Assembly (NCBI GenBank): GCA_021847105.1 | Contig: JAJZUT010000021.1 | Span: 1 to 60,332 of the forward strand | From: Pseudomonadota bacterium | GTDB taxonomy: Bacteria > Pseudomonadota > Gammaproteobacteria > Steroidobacterales > Steroidobacteraceae | Direction of reading: 5' to 3' | Length of the DNA stretch: 60,332 bases | The notes under the pieces: generated by a model | Told to the model about the DNA's origin: nothing | Seen by the model: the letters and a program-made list of their open reading frames with translations, nothing else | The model's database searches: none | In this document: in pieces, positions 18,726 through 27,895 of the stretch | Layout: each line of letters begins with the position of its first letter | How positions within the stretch are numbered: the first letter of the stretch is position 1 | Program-made: the position numbers and the translations under genes

Positions 18726-20200
18726 GGCGAGTTTTCCTTCCCGGTGGGGCGCGTTGTCATACGGTCGAGAATAATAGCAAGGAGCACGATGACGAGGCCG
18801 GCTTCAAAGCCCATGCCGATCTGCACCGTATCGAGGGCCCGAACCACCGGCACGCCGAGGCCGCCGGCGCCAACCAGTGCCGCGACGACCACCATGGATA
18901 GACTGAGCATGATGCACTGGGTGATGCCGGCGACGATCGTCGGGGCTGCGCTTGGCAATTCCACCTTCCAGAGCCGTTGCAACCGCGTCGCGCCAAAGGC
19001 CTCGCCGGCCTCAAGCAGAGCTTTGGGGACGGCACTGATGCCGAGCTCGGTCAGGCGGATCGGCGCCGGCAGGGCGAAGATGACGGTAGAGATCAGTCCG
19101 GGCACCACGCCGAGACCGAACAGCACCAGCGCTGGAATCAGGTACACGAAGGCGGGGAGGGTCTGCATCAGATCGAGTAGCGGCCGCAGCGCAGCTTTCA
19201 CAGTCGGACGATGTGCGGCCAGAACTCCGAGGGGCACGCCGATCGCGGTTGACAGCGTTGCGGCGACCCCCACCAGCGAGAGGGTCGTCAGCGTGTCGCT
19301 CCAGTAACCGAGATTGATGATGAGCAGCAGCGCGAGCACCACGAACGCCACCAGCGCAACGGAACGACGCATGAACCAAGCGAGGGTTGCGATCAGTGCG
19401 ATCAGCAGCGGCGCCGGCGTGGCCAGGAGCGCCATGTTGAGCCCATCGACGCTGCCGCGCACGATTGTCGCCAGTGCGTTGAAGAAGCTGTGGCCATGCT
19501 GTTTGAGAAATGCGATCCAGCGCGTGATTACGGGTTCGACCGGGATCCTGTGACTGCTGATCCAGTTCTGGAATTTGTGTGTTGCCCGAGGGTGCGGCAC
19601 CGCGAGCACAGTGGCCAGCGCGGCCTGTCTCTCGAGGACGCCCAGCCCCTTGCGCCACTGGTCGAGGGTTGCGAGAGCGGTCTGGCTCCAGATCGACACC
19701 GATCCGCCGGGCGCCTGCCCTCGGCTCGGCATCGCCGGCATGATCTGAGGGGCAGGGCGAATCATCTTATGTAACAGCGGAGTCGGATTTGGGCATACCG
19801 TCGCGCAGCCGGTGCGCTGCGCCGTAACCCAGCGCCTGCCGGGGTGGGACACTTCCACCGTAATCCGATCGGCACGAGCGCCGAGTGATTCGCGTATGGC
19901 ATTGAGCGGGGCGGTCCGGGCCTTTACGCCCGATGGGCTGCGGTGCGAAACGGATTCCCCGCCGAATTCCCCCGCACCCCGCATCAGAACAGGTGTGGGC
20001 GCGTGTGGGTTCTCGGCGGGTTGTGCGGCGGCGTCGCTGTTATGGCAGACCATCACCAGGGCCAGAGCGAGACACAATGCCTCAAGCCACCCGCTGAACC
20101 GCCCGCGGGTACGTAATGGACGGGCGGTTCGCCGCGACCGCTCGAGAATAGGGCGAGCCTTCAAATGGGCGCCTCTGCGCTGTACTGGCTCGCCCATCAT
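18722..20200 (-). CDS. choW: Choline/glycine betaine ABC transporter permease with unusual N-terminal extension
   Basis: The C-terminal ~280 residues (from about residue 213, FQNWISSHRIPV) match ChoW permeases: several membrane segments, LLDLMQTLPAFVYLIPALVL, and the ATPase-contact loop ISAVPKALLEAGEAFGATR. The open frame extends 212 residues further upstream. That part has a signal-peptide-like hydrophobic stretch ending DAAAQ near residue 60, then ~150 Pro/Arg-rich residues of no known family. ChoW is normally about 280 residues, so the true start may be a GTG just before the core, such as those encoding Val198 or Val201, or the extension may be real. No strong ribosome binding site settles this. 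It is coupled to choV. Confidence 0.75.
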   Translation of the reverse strand: MMGEPVQRRGAHLKARPILERSRRTARPLRTRGRFSGWLEALCLALALVMVCHNSDAAAQPAENPHAPTPVLMRGAGEFGGESVSHRSPSGVKARTAPLNAIRESLGARADRITVEVSHPGRRWVTAQRTGCATVCPNPTPLLHKMIRPAPQIMPAMPSRGQAPGGSVSIWSQTALATLDQWRKGLGVLERQAALATVLAVPHPRATHKFQNWISSHRIPVEPVITRWIAFLKQHGHSFFNALATIVRGSVDGLNMALLATPAPLLIALIATLAWFMRRSVALVAFVVLALLLIINLGYWSDTLTTLSLVGVAATLSTAIGVPLGVLAAHRPTVKAALRPLLDLMQTLPAFVYLIPALVLFGLGVVPGLISTVIFALPAPIRLTELGISAVPKALLEAGEAFGATRLQRLWKVELPSAAPTIVAGITQCIMLSLSMVVVAALVGAGGLGVPVVRALDTVQIGMGFEAGLVIVLLAIILDRMTTRPTGKENSP

Positions 20201-20253
20201 GGGCGTCGCGATCGAAGACGGACGAGTACGCGCACGCCCCCCTCATTGAATTT

Positions 20254-20267
20254 AAGCGACATCGCTT
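20254..20267. promoter_or_regulatory. Inverted repeat upstream of choWV
   Basis: AAGCGA-CA-TCGCTT is an exact 6+2+6 inverted repeat, 53 bp before the first possible start of the choW frame. The same 11-mer AAGCGACATCG occurs once more at 57282-57292, between soxB and the divergent MttB-family gene. It could be an operator shared by transport and sarcosine oxidation genes. No known regulator's site was matched. Confidence 0.35.
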
Positions 20268-20369
20268 GATATTACGCGCCGCACAAGTCCGCCGTCAGCC
20301 AAGGCGCTGCCCTGGCAGGGGCAGCGCACTGCGGCTCGCGGGGGCCGTGGCCCAGATCACTCTTGCGTC

Positions 20370-21149
20370 TCAGCCCGAGTGCGCGGCAGCCCAGAAATCC
20401 TCCAGCACCGGGTTGATTTCACCAGCTCGCTCCCACGGAGCGCAATGACCGGTGCCGCGGACCACGTGCAGGCGGGAGCGGCGGATCGCGTGCGCCAGCT
20501 CTTCGGTGTATTCAGGAGGAACGACGTCGTCCTCGGTGGCGACGATGACCAGCGTGGGACAGTCGATCTGCGGCAGCATCGCGCGATTGTCCTGGCGACC
20601 GATCATGGCCTTGATTTGGCTGAACAGCACCGGTTCACCGAAGCGCATTGCCTCGCCGATGATCCTTTCCCTGAACGCTGGCTCGATGTGGTGCGGCTCC
20701 TTGATCATCTGATCCAAAGACGCGATGTACGCCGCGCGCAGACCAACTGTCTGCACGGTGCGCAGAAACTCCCCGCGACGGATCAGCGCCGCCGGGCTTT
20801 CGGCTCGGGCACTGGTACTGATCAGGGTCAAGGTTCTGATCCGCTCGCTGACCAGACGGTACAGTTCGAGCGCGATGTACCCGCCCATTGACCAGCCCAC
20901 CAGGTCACATCGTTCCGGTGTGACCGCGGCAATCGCGCGGGCCATCTGCGCGATGGAATCGAGCCCATAGTGGGTGTCCGGCACGACGATGGTGCGCCGG
21001 CCGCGCAGCGCACGGCACTGCTGCTCCCACGTCGCGGCGCTCGACATATGACCCGGGAGCAGCACCAGCGGGGGCAGCGCCGCGGCACGGTCGGGCCGCG
21101 ACGCAGCGGTCGAGAGATCTTCGCGCTCTGCAGTGCGTGATTCAGGCAT
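20370..21149 (-). CDS. Alpha/beta hydrolase
   Basis: A 259-residue alpha/beta-hydrolase fold protein. The oxyanion segment is VLLPGHMSSAATWEQQ; the nucleophile elbow GWSMGGYIALE carries the catalytic Ser, the acid is in VIVATEDDVVPPEY and the base in GTGHCAPWER. The frame is open much further upstream, but ATG 21149 has AAGGAG 11 bases before it and gives a normal-length protein. Similar enzymes hydrolyse esters, lactones or C-C bonds; the substrate is unknown. It is divergent from the HyuA-like gene and shares a ~440 bp promoter region with it. Confidence 0.8.
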   Translation of the reverse strand: MPESRTAEREDLSTAASRPDRAAALPPLVLLPGHMSSAATWEQQCRALRGRRTIVVPDTHYGLDSIAQMARAIAAVTPERCDLVGWSMGGYIALELYRLVSERIRTLTLISTSARAESPAALIRRGEFLRTVQTVGLRAAYIASLDQMIKEPHHIEPAFRERIIGEAMRFGEPVLFSQIKAMIGRQDNRAMLPQIDCPTLVIVATEDDVVPPEYTEELAHAIRRSRLHVVRGTGHCAPWERAGEINPVLEDFWAAAHSG

Positions 21150-21592
21150 GCGCTCAGCGCTCCTTAGGCTGGATTGAGAATGCGCGGCGAGTCGAGTGCG
21201 CAGCACCCCAGTCGAACCGGCGTCCGCCCAGCGCACGATGCTGCAGATCCGCCGAGGCCTGGCGGCCTGCCATTGCGCTGCGATTACGGCCGGAGGGACT
21301 GAGGAGCGCGGTCGCGCTTCTCGCCGCTGCAGATGGTTACGGATGCCGCCGCCGTGCGCAAGCGCAGCCTGGCCCGCCTGCACGGCGGCACTCGTCGGGC
21401 CGGCGCGACAGGTGCTGTGTCTGCGCGCGACGTGCCCGCATACGCCGGGGCGCTTTGCCGGAGCGAGCGGAGCGGTGTGCCGGCCGTGCAGCGTCTTTGT
21501 GCGACAAGCGGATGTCGCGCTGGGGCGTAGGCACGGCCCGCCACCTCCGGTACGATTTCGCGATCAGTTCTGCATGGTGCATTCGCGCGCAA
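21150..21592. other. Divergent promoter region (alpha/beta hydrolase / HyuA-like)
   Basis: These 443 bp lie between two divergent starts. Both neighbouring frames can be extended into it, but the translations are Arg/Ala-rich and match no family. It probably holds two promoters; I could not identify specific elements. Confidence 0.35.
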
Positions 21593-23647
21593 ATGGACCC
21601 TTCCAGCGGCATAGATATTGGTACAGCGGAGCGCAAGTCCGAACTGTGGATCGGGCTTGACACCGGCGGGACGTATACGGACGCGGTCATCATGGACGGC
21701 GCCGGTCACATCGCGGCCAGCGCCAAGGCGCTCACCACCCATTGGGACTTGTCGGTCGGCCTCGGTAATGCGCTGCGGTCGGTGCTCGGCACGCTGCCGG
21801 GAGAAGCGCGCAAAGACATCACTTTGGTATCGGTCTCGACGACGCTCGCTACCAATGCGGTGGTGGAAAACCGGTTCAGCCCGATCTGCGCCATTCTGAT
21901 TGGTTTTAACGACCGCATGGTGCAGATGGCCGGGTTCACCGATCAGCGTGGCGATGTCATCGTGCGCGTCGACGGCGGTCACGATCCGACCGGCCAGGAG
22001 GATGCCCCGCTCGATGAGGCAGCCATCGATGCGGCGGTTCGCCAGTACGCCGATCAGGTCGAGGCATTTGTGGTTGCAGCGCAGTTCTCGGTGCGCAATC
22101 CAGACCATGAGCTTCGGGCGCGTCAGCGGATTCGGGCGTTGAGCGATAAGTCCATTACCTGCAGCCACGAGATGAGCGCGCAGCTCAATGCCCCGAAGCG
22201 GGCACTGACCGCCGCGCTCAATGCGCGCCTGGTGCCGCAGATCCGTCATTTGCTGCAGGCCCTAAACAAGCAACTGCGGCACGAAGCGATCAGCGCTCCG
22301 CTGATGATCGTGAAGGGTGACGGTACCTTAATGCGCGCCGATGTCGCCCTCGAGCACCCGGTACAGACGGTGCTCTCGGGTCCGGCGGCGAGCGTGGTCG
22401 GCGCGGCGTTCCTTACGGGGTTGAAGGACTTCGCGGTGGCCGACATGGGGGGAACAACGACCGATGTCGCGCTCATCGTCAACGAACGGCCAGTGGTGCG
22501 TGCCGAAGGGGCGGTGATCGGCGGCTGGCGAACCATGATCGAAGCGGTGGATGTGCACACCTGTGGGCTCGGCGGCGACAGTGAGATTCACTTCGATCGT
22601 GACGGGCACATGCACGTCGGACCGCGGCGCGTCGTGCCGCTCAGCCTGCTCGCGCAGCAATTTCCACAGGTGCTCGACACCTTACGCGAGCTCGCCGGGA
22701 CGGATCGGGTGGCGCCGTTTGCGGCGCAGTTTGCGCATCGCAATCCGGGCGTGGATGCGGGCGCACAACTCGATCGTCTGGAACGGCGCGTGTGGGAATC
22801 GCTGGCCGACACGCCCCGCGGACTGGACGTGGTGGCGCGGACGGCGCAGGGCGCCGAGGCGCTGTGGCGCTTGGTGGATCGGGGCCTTGCCAGCCTTGCG
22901 GGGTTTACCCCGAGTGATGCTCTGCACGTGCTGGGTCGTCAGAGCGGCTGGGACCACGAGGCAGCCCAGCTGGGCGCGCGGATTCTCACGGCCGTGCAGC
23001 GCCACGAGACGGCTGGCCGGACCGAGGAGACGCTCGAGGAGCTTTGCGCAAGAGTGTATGAACTGGTCATCCGCCGGGCGACGCGCGTCGTGCTGGAGTG
23101 CGCGCTGGCGCAGGATCCCGGAGTCGAGGCTCCGCAGGGCCGGTGGGGCCCGCTCGGCATCGTGCTCGAGCGGTTGGTTGAAGGTCGCCCGGTCTCGGCC
23201 TTGATCGACGTGCAGCTGCGCCTGCCCAATCCTCTGGTGGCCATCGGTGGACCGGCCCACGCTTTCTATACGGATGTCGCAAGACGCCTGGGCGCCCCCC
23301 TGATCGTGCCGGAGCATGCGTCGGTGTGCAACGCGGTCGGAGCCGTGGCGGGTGTTGTCGCGGAAACCTGCGACGTGCTGGTCAATCAGCCGGAATACAA
23401 TCTGTTCAGAGTGCATGATCCGGCCGGGATGCGTGATTTCAACAACGCCGAGGAGGCAATTGAGCTGGCAAAGCGCGTGTCCCGCGAGCTGGCACTGGCG
23501 GCGGCGCAACGCGCTGGCGCCAAGGAACCGCACCTGGAGACGACCGTCATCGAGCGCCGGGCGCACTCAAGCGGCAGTGGCGATTACCTCGCCGAAGCTC
23601 GGGTGCGGTCCCGTGCGACCGGGCGTCCGACGACGGCACGCGCGTGA
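21593..23647 (+). CDS. Hydantoinase/oxoprolinase family protein (HyuA-like subunit)
   Basis: Counted from ATG 21593 the protein has 684 residues, typical of HyuA subunits. The N-terminal sugar-kinase-like ATP motif GLDTGGTYTDAVIMD begins about residue 20. It is followed by SVSTTLATNAVVENR, the second phosphate motif ADMGGTTTDVALI, and EAVDVHTCGLGGDSEIHF. The family hydrolyses 5-oxoproline or (N-methyl)hydantoins with ATP, or forms part of acetone/acetophenone carboxylases, usually together with a HyuB subunit. No HyuB gene is present in this window. N-methylhydantoin from creatinine would yield N-carbamoylsarcosine and then sarcosine, which would suit this region, but that is speculation. glpD follows on the same strand. 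Confidence 0.75.
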   Translation: MDPSSGIDIGTAERKSELWIGLDTGGTYTDAVIMDGAGHIAASAKALTTHWDLSVGLGNALRSVLGTLPGEARKDITLVSVSTTLATNAVVENRFSPICAILIGFNDRMVQMAGFTDQRGDVIVRVDGGHDPTGQEDAPLDEAAIDAAVRQYADQVEAFVVAAQFSVRNPDHELRARQRIRALSDKSITCSHEMSAQLNAPKRALTAALNARLVPQIRHLLQALNKQLRHEAISAPLMIVKGDGTLMRADVALEHPVQTVLSGPAASVVGAAFLTGLKDFAVADMGGTTTDVALIVNERPVVRAEGAVIGGWRTMIEAVDVHTCGLGGDSEIHFDRDGHMHVGPRRVVPLSLLAQQFPQVLDTLRELAGTDRVAPFAAQFAHRNPGVDAGAQLDRLERRVWESLADTPRGLDVVARTAQGAEALWRLVDRGLASLAGFTPSDALHVLGRQSGWDHEAAQLGARILTAVQRHETAGRTEETLEELCARVYELVIRRATRVVLECALAQDPGVEAPQGRWGPLGIVLERLVEGRPVSALIDVQLRLPNPLVAIGGPAHAFYTDVARRLGAPLIVPEHASVCNAVGAVAGVVAETCDVLVNQPEYNLFRVHDPAGMRDFNNAEEAIELAKRVSRELALAAAQRAGAKEPHLETTVIERRAHSSGSGDYLAEARVRSRATGRPTTARA

Positions 23648-23716
23648 GCAAGTCCAGGCACACCGTTCGCTTTTCGAGCGTGCGGCAGCCCGTGCCGTGC
23701 GAGGAGCCTCTCCGCA

Positions 23717-23740
23717 GCGCATGTCTGATCAGACATGCGC
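23717..23740. promoter_or_regulatory. Perfect 24-bp palindrome before glpD
   Basis: The sequence reads the same on both strands over all 24 positions; its core is TGTCTGATCAGACA. It lies in the 118-bp gap between the HyuA-like gene and glpD, 26 bp before ATG 23766. The TGTC...GACA arms are reminiscent of operators of GntR-family (FCD) repressors. A second in-frame ATG at 23721 sits inside the palindrome, which is one reason to prefer the later glpD start. I found no second copy in the window. Confidence 0.55.
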
Positions 23741-23765
23741 GTGTTCGCGCGCGCCGGTTAGCGCC

Positions 23766-25337
23766 ATGACTCCTGCGAATACAGTGGCCAGCGAGGTATC
23801 CCCGGCAGCGCCACCCCCTCAGAGCGTCTATGACCTGATCGTCGTGGGGGGCGGTGTCAATGGCGTCGGAATTGCCCGTGACGCGGCCGGACGTGGACTC
23901 AAGGTGCTGTTGCTCGAGCGCAAGGATCTGGCCGGTGCGACCTCGTCGGCCTCATCGAAGCTGATTCATGGCGGCTTGCGCTACCTCGAGCAGCGCGAAT
24001 TTCGTCTCGTGCGCGAGAGCCTGAAGGAGCGGGAGGTGCTGTGGGCTGCTGCGCCACACATCGTCAAACCGCTTCGGTTCGTTCTGCCGGTTCACAGGGG
24101 CATGCGTCCAGCGTGGATGCTTCGGTCCGGACTTTTTCTCTACGATCACATTGGCGGGCGCAAGCGGCTGCCGGCGACGCGTGTGTTGCGTCGAGGTGGT
24201 GCACCGGCGCTTGACCCACTGCGTGAGGAGATCCGGCTCGCGTTCGAGTACTCGGATTGCTGGGTTGACGATGCCCGTATGGTGGTCATCAACGCCATCG
24301 ATGCGAGCGAGCGTGGTGCCACGGTCGGCATCGGCTGGAGTCTCGAGTCGGCCCGCCGTGACGGCGCGTTGTGGCATGTCGAGGTCAAGTCGCAGACGGC
24401 GGGGAGGCGCATGGTGCGGGCGCGCGCGCTGATCAACGCCGCCGGTCCATGGGTGCAGGAGGTGCTCGGACGAACGGGGGCGAGGGCGAATCGCGGGTTG
24501 CGGCTGGTCAAAGGCAGTCACATCGTCGTGCCGCGGCTGTACGCGGGCGAGCAGGCCTATACGCTGCAGGGGGGTGATGGTCGCGTGGTGTTCGCGATCC
24601 CGTATGAGCAGGCATTCACGCTGGTCGGCACGACGGACATCCCGTACGAGAGCGATCCGGCGCTTGTGCAGGCAAGCGACGAGGAGATCAGTTACCTGTG
24701 CGGCGTGCTCGCGCAGTATGTCCGCCCGCGGGTGCAGCCCGATCAGGTGGTCTGGCACTACTCGGGCGTGCGCCCCCTGTACGATGATGGCGGCGTCAGC
24801 GCTTCCACCGTGACCCGCGATTACGTTTTTGACCTTGACGCGCCGCCCGACGGGGCGCCGGTCCTGTCCGTGTTTGGAGGTAAGCTCACGACTTATCGGC
24901 GCCTGGCAGAGCATGCGCTCGCGGAACTGCTCCCCTGTCTGAAGATCCCGGATCGGCCCTGGACCCGCGGCGCGACGCTGCCGGGCGGGGAGATTGCGCG
25001 GTTGGATCTGGAGCGCTTTACGCGCGAGCAGCGCACTCGTTACCCGTTCCTGTCCCCCGAGCTGATTGGGCGCATGTGCCGCGCATACGGTACGCGCATC
25101 GAGCATGTGCTGGGCAGTGCGCGCGGAGTGGAAGATCTGGGCAAGCAGATCGCCCCGCAGCTGTACGAGGCGGAACTCGAGTATCTGCGGACCCGGGAAT
25201 GGGCTCGAAGCGCGCAGGACGTGCTCTGGCGTCGTTCGAAACTGGGATTGGCGCACACCGCCGAGGCTGCGGAGCGAATTGATCGTTGGTTCGCATCCGT
25301 CGCCACTTCCATGAGTGCCGAATTGCCGGCTGCATGA
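23766..25337 (+). CDS. glpD: Aerobic glycerol-3-phosphate dehydrogenase
   Basis: A 523-residue flavoprotein that oxidises glycerol-3-phosphate to dihydroxyacetone phosphate at the inner membrane, passing electrons to quinone. The FAD motif VVGGGVNGVGIARDAAGRG is followed by the family signatures TSSASSKLIHGGLRYLE and FSVFGGKLTTYRRLAEHA-like (SVFGGKLTTYR), and by INAAGPWVQEVLG. The C-terminal domain matches GlpD (LGLAHTAEA). ATG 23766 is chosen although ATG 23721 (15 residues longer, with GAGGAG 14 bases before it) is possible. It completes the glycerol pathway with glpK and glpF, about 14 kb upstream. A perfect palindrome in its leader suggests repression by a dimeric regulator. Confidence 0.92.
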   Translation: MTPANTVASEVSPAAPPPQSVYDLIVVGGGVNGVGIARDAAGRGLKVLLLERKDLAGATSSASSKLIHGGLRYLEQREFRLVRESLKEREVLWAAAPHIVKPLRFVLPVHRGMRPAWMLRSGLFLYDHIGGRKRLPATRVLRRGGAPALDPLREEIRLAFEYSDCWVDDARMVVINAIDASERGATVGIGWSLESARRDGALWHVEVKSQTAGRRMVRARALINAAGPWVQEVLGRTGARANRGLRLVKGSHIVVPRLYAGEQAYTLQGGDGRVVFAIPYEQAFTLVGTTDIPYESDPALVQASDEEISYLCGVLAQYVRPRVQPDQVVWHYSGVRPLYDDGGVSASTVTRDYVFDLDAPPDGAPVLSVFGGKLTTYRRLAEHALAELLPCLKIPDRPWTRGATLPGGEIARLDLERFTREQRTRYPFLSPELIGRMCRAYGTRIEHVLGSARGVEDLGKQIAPQLYEAELEYLRTREWARSAQDVLWRRSKLGLAHTAEAAERIDRWFASVATSMSAELPAA

Positions 25338-25463
25338 GCACGCGGTGCCGATCGCTGAGGCGGTCTGCATCGGCGGACGCATAGGTTGGCAAGCTTCGGG
25401 GAATCTGGTCCAATGAGGCGCAAGCGGACGTTCGCCTAACGGTCCGGGATTCTCGGGGGGTCG

Positions 25464-26909
25464 ATGTTTTCATCCGAAGCAGGCGACGTGCCTGGCGCAA
25501 ACGCGCAGCCCAAGGTCATTGCGGCAGCCGAGAATCTCGGCGCACTCGCGACCGCGGAAGGCGAGCCGGCCGCACTCGAGGTGCCGGCAGCGGAGCCCGT
25601 ATCGCTGGCGCAGCGGTGGTACGTGGCGTTCATGATGTGCCTCGTCTACACGCTGAGTATCACCGACCGCTATTCCATTTCCACGGTACTCGAGCTGATC
25701 CGCCGCGAGCTGCATCTGTCCGATGCCAACGTGGCATTTCTCACCGGCGTGTCGCTCGCGATCTTCTACGTGGTATTTGGATTTCCACTGTCGTGGCTGA
25801 TCGATCGCAAGAGCCGGCGCGACATCGTGGTCGGATCGCTCGTTGCCTGGTCCGGTCTTACCGTGGCGACCGGGCTGGCGCGCAACTACAGCCAGCTTCT
25901 TCTGGCACGCATCGGGGTGGGCGTGGGTGAGGCCGGCGGAACGCCGGGCGCTAATTCGCTGCTCTCGGATTATTTTCCGCCCGAACGGCGCACCATGGCG
26001 TTGCAGGTGTTCTCGCTCGGCGCGGCACTGGGAACCTGGCTCGGCTCCTCGATCGCCGGCATCATCGCCTACTATTTCAGCTGGCGCGGCATGTTTCTGG
26101 CGCTCGGTGCCCCGGGAATTCTGGTCGGTGTGCTCATGTGGCTCACCATCCGCGAGCCACAGCGCGGGCGGCTCGATGCGCGCGCGCCGACCGCCAAGGT
26201 GCCACCGCTGCGCGCGATTATTCGCTTCATGTGCACTCAGCCGGCGACCGTGCACATGATTCTCGGCACTGGGGTCGCAGCGCTCTGGGGCTGGGGCCTG
26301 CTGTGGTGGACGCCGGCGTTTCTGATGCGGGCGTTCGCATTGAACGTCGAGCAGGCCGGCACCATTCTCGGCAGGGTGTACCTGATCGGAGGGGGGCTGG
26401 CGATGCTGGTCAGCACCTGGCTGTTCTCACGCCCGTGGCTGACCGACCAGCGGCGCATTCTGCGCGTCACCGGAGCGACGATCGCCTTTGGCACGGTGGT
26501 GACCTGGTTTATCTACTCGACGCACTCGCTGGCACTGTTCAAGCTACTGCTCTGGCTGTTCATTCCGACCGTCTACATGTATCTCGGACCCAGTTTCGGA
26601 ATTTTGAACAATCTGGCTCCGGCAAACATGCGGGCCATGTATTGCGCGGTCATGCTGCTCGTCGCCAATGTGCTCAATCTGGTGGTCGCGCCGCAAATGG
26701 TCGGCTTTTTGAGCGATTCGTTTGCTCCGCACGGCGTACCGGATGCCGCCTCGCTGCGCTTTGCCCTGCTGTGTCTAGTGCCGACGGGATTCTGGGCAGC
26801 GTGGCATTTCGTGCGGGCGGGTCGTCATCTGCGCCAGGATCTGCAACGCCTCGCAGACGGCGCGGCGCCCGGTACTGCGGGCGGCGCCGCGGTACGGCGC
26901 ATCGGTTGA
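25464..26909 (+). CDS. MFS transporter (Spinster-like)
   Basis: A 481-residue protein with about twelve hydrophobic segments after a 45-residue acidic, Ala-rich cytoplasmic N-terminus. Signatures are TDRYSISTVLELI in helix 1, LIDRKSRRDIV between helices 2-3, and GVGEAGGTPGANSLLSDYFPPERR, which is typical of the Spinster-like group of proteobacterial MFS proteins. The substrate is not known. The position 126 bp downstream of glpD suggests cotranscription or a related solute. GGGGGG lies directly before the ATG. The adjacent LysR gene is convergent, starting 38 bp away. Confidence 0.82.
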   Translation: MFSSEAGDVPGANAQPKVIAAAENLGALATAEGEPAALEVPAAEPVSLAQRWYVAFMMCLVYTLSITDRYSISTVLELIRRELHLSDANVAFLTGVSLAIFYVVFGFPLSWLIDRKSRRDIVVGSLVAWSGLTVATGLARNYSQLLLARIGVGVGEAGGTPGANSLLSDYFPPERRTMALQVFSLGAALGTWLGSSIAGIIAYYFSWRGMFLALGAPGILVGVLMWLTIREPQRGRLDARAPTAKVPPLRAIIRFMCTQPATVHMILGTGVAALWGWGLLWWTPAFLMRAFALNVEQAGTILGRVYLIGGGLAMLVSTWLFSRPWLTDQRRILRVTGATIAFGTVVTWFIYSTHSLALFKLLLWLFIPTVYMYLGPSFGILNNLAPANMRAMYCAVMLLVANVLNLVVAPQMVGFLSDSFAPHGVPDAASLRFALLCLVPTGFWAAWHFVRAGRHLRQDLQRLADGAAPGTAGGAAVRRIG

Positions 26910-26947
26910 ATCCCGGCCCGAGGGAGAGTGAATCGCAGCGAGGAGCG

Positions 26948-27895
26948 TCAGCGGTGCGGATCGCTGAAGCCGCTCGCCAGGCTTTTGCGCAGGTGGTCGA
27001 TCACGCACTGCACGGCGCGGGGGGTGCGCGGCGACCAGGGCCGGATCGCCTGCAGGCGCTCACCGAAGAAGCCAACCGCACGCCACTCGGCTAGAACCGG
27101 CACCAGTTGCTGTGCAGCCGGTCCGCTCCAGGCGGTGAAGTCGGGCAGGAGCGCGATGCCGAGTCCGCCGGCGACCGCTTCGCGCAGCACTTCGCTGTTG
27201 TTCGCCCGGAGTGGACCACGTACCGGAACGCTGACGCGCTGCGTCGGCTTTCGGCCCACGATTCGCTCGAATGACCAGCTCGGTGTGCTGCCATCGCGCA
27301 GATAAAGCAGGCAGGCATGCCGCGCGAGCTCGGCGGGGTGTTGCGGTGTTCCGTTGCGAGCGAGGTAGTCGGGACTGGCGCGCAGCACCGATGCGCTCTC
27401 GCACAGTGCCACGGCGATGTGCGACTCCGGCACCCGGCTGGCGTGACGGATGGCGAGGTCGAAGCCTTCCTGCACCAGATTGACGAACCGGTCGCTCAGG
27501 TCAAGCTCCAGACGGATGTCGGGATAACGATTGAGTAGCGCCGGAATCGTGGGCGCGATGTGTTGGCGCCCCAGGGCGACGGGTGCGCTGACACGCACCA
27601 CTCCGCGTGGTGCCCCTGCAAGATCCTTCGCGCCGGTTACGCCCTGTTCGATGTGCGCGAATGGGCCGCGTGTCTGCTCAACCAGCTGCGCACCGGCCGG
27701 TGTCAGAGTGATTGAACGGGTGGTGCGCCTCACGAGAGGAACATCCAGTGTGCGCTCAAGATCCTTCAGTCGCATGCTGACTGACGACTTTGCAACACCG
27801 AGGCGCCGTGCGGTCTGCGTGAGGCTGCGGGTTTCGGCGATTACCGTGAGCATGTGCAGGTCGGGCAGGAGAGCAGCAATGTCGCGGGCACTCAC
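26948..27895 (-). CDS. LysR-type transcriptional regulator, probable regulator of mmsA
   Basis: A 315-residue LysR protein from a GTG start. The N-terminal winged helix-turn-helix (about 12-70) contains SLTQTARRLGVAKSSVSMRLKDLE. A type-2 periplasmic-binding-like effector domain follows (about 95-300), with APVALGRQHIAPTIPALLNRYP and REAVAGGLGIALLPDF. It is divergent from the mmsA-type dehydrogenase gene across a 122-bp gap that contains a good inverted repeat. That is the classic arrangement of a LysR activator and its target, so control of malonate/methylmalonate semialdehyde oxidation is likely. Confidence 0.85.
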   Translation of the reverse strand: MSARDIAALLPDLHMLTVIAETRSLTQTARRLGVAKSSVSMRLKDLERTLDVPLVRRTTRSITLTPAGAQLVEQTRGPFAHIEQGVTGAKDLAGAPRGVVRVSAPVALGRQHIAPTIPALLNRYPDIRLELDLSDRFVNLVQEGFDLAIRHASRVPESHIAVALCESASVLRASPDYLARNGTPQHPAELARHACLLYLRDGSTPSWSFERIVGRKPTQRVSVPVRGPLRANNSEVLREAVAGGLGIALLPDFTAWSGPAAQQLVPVLAEWRAVGFFGERLQAIRPWSPRTPRAVQCVIDHLRKSLASGFSDPHR

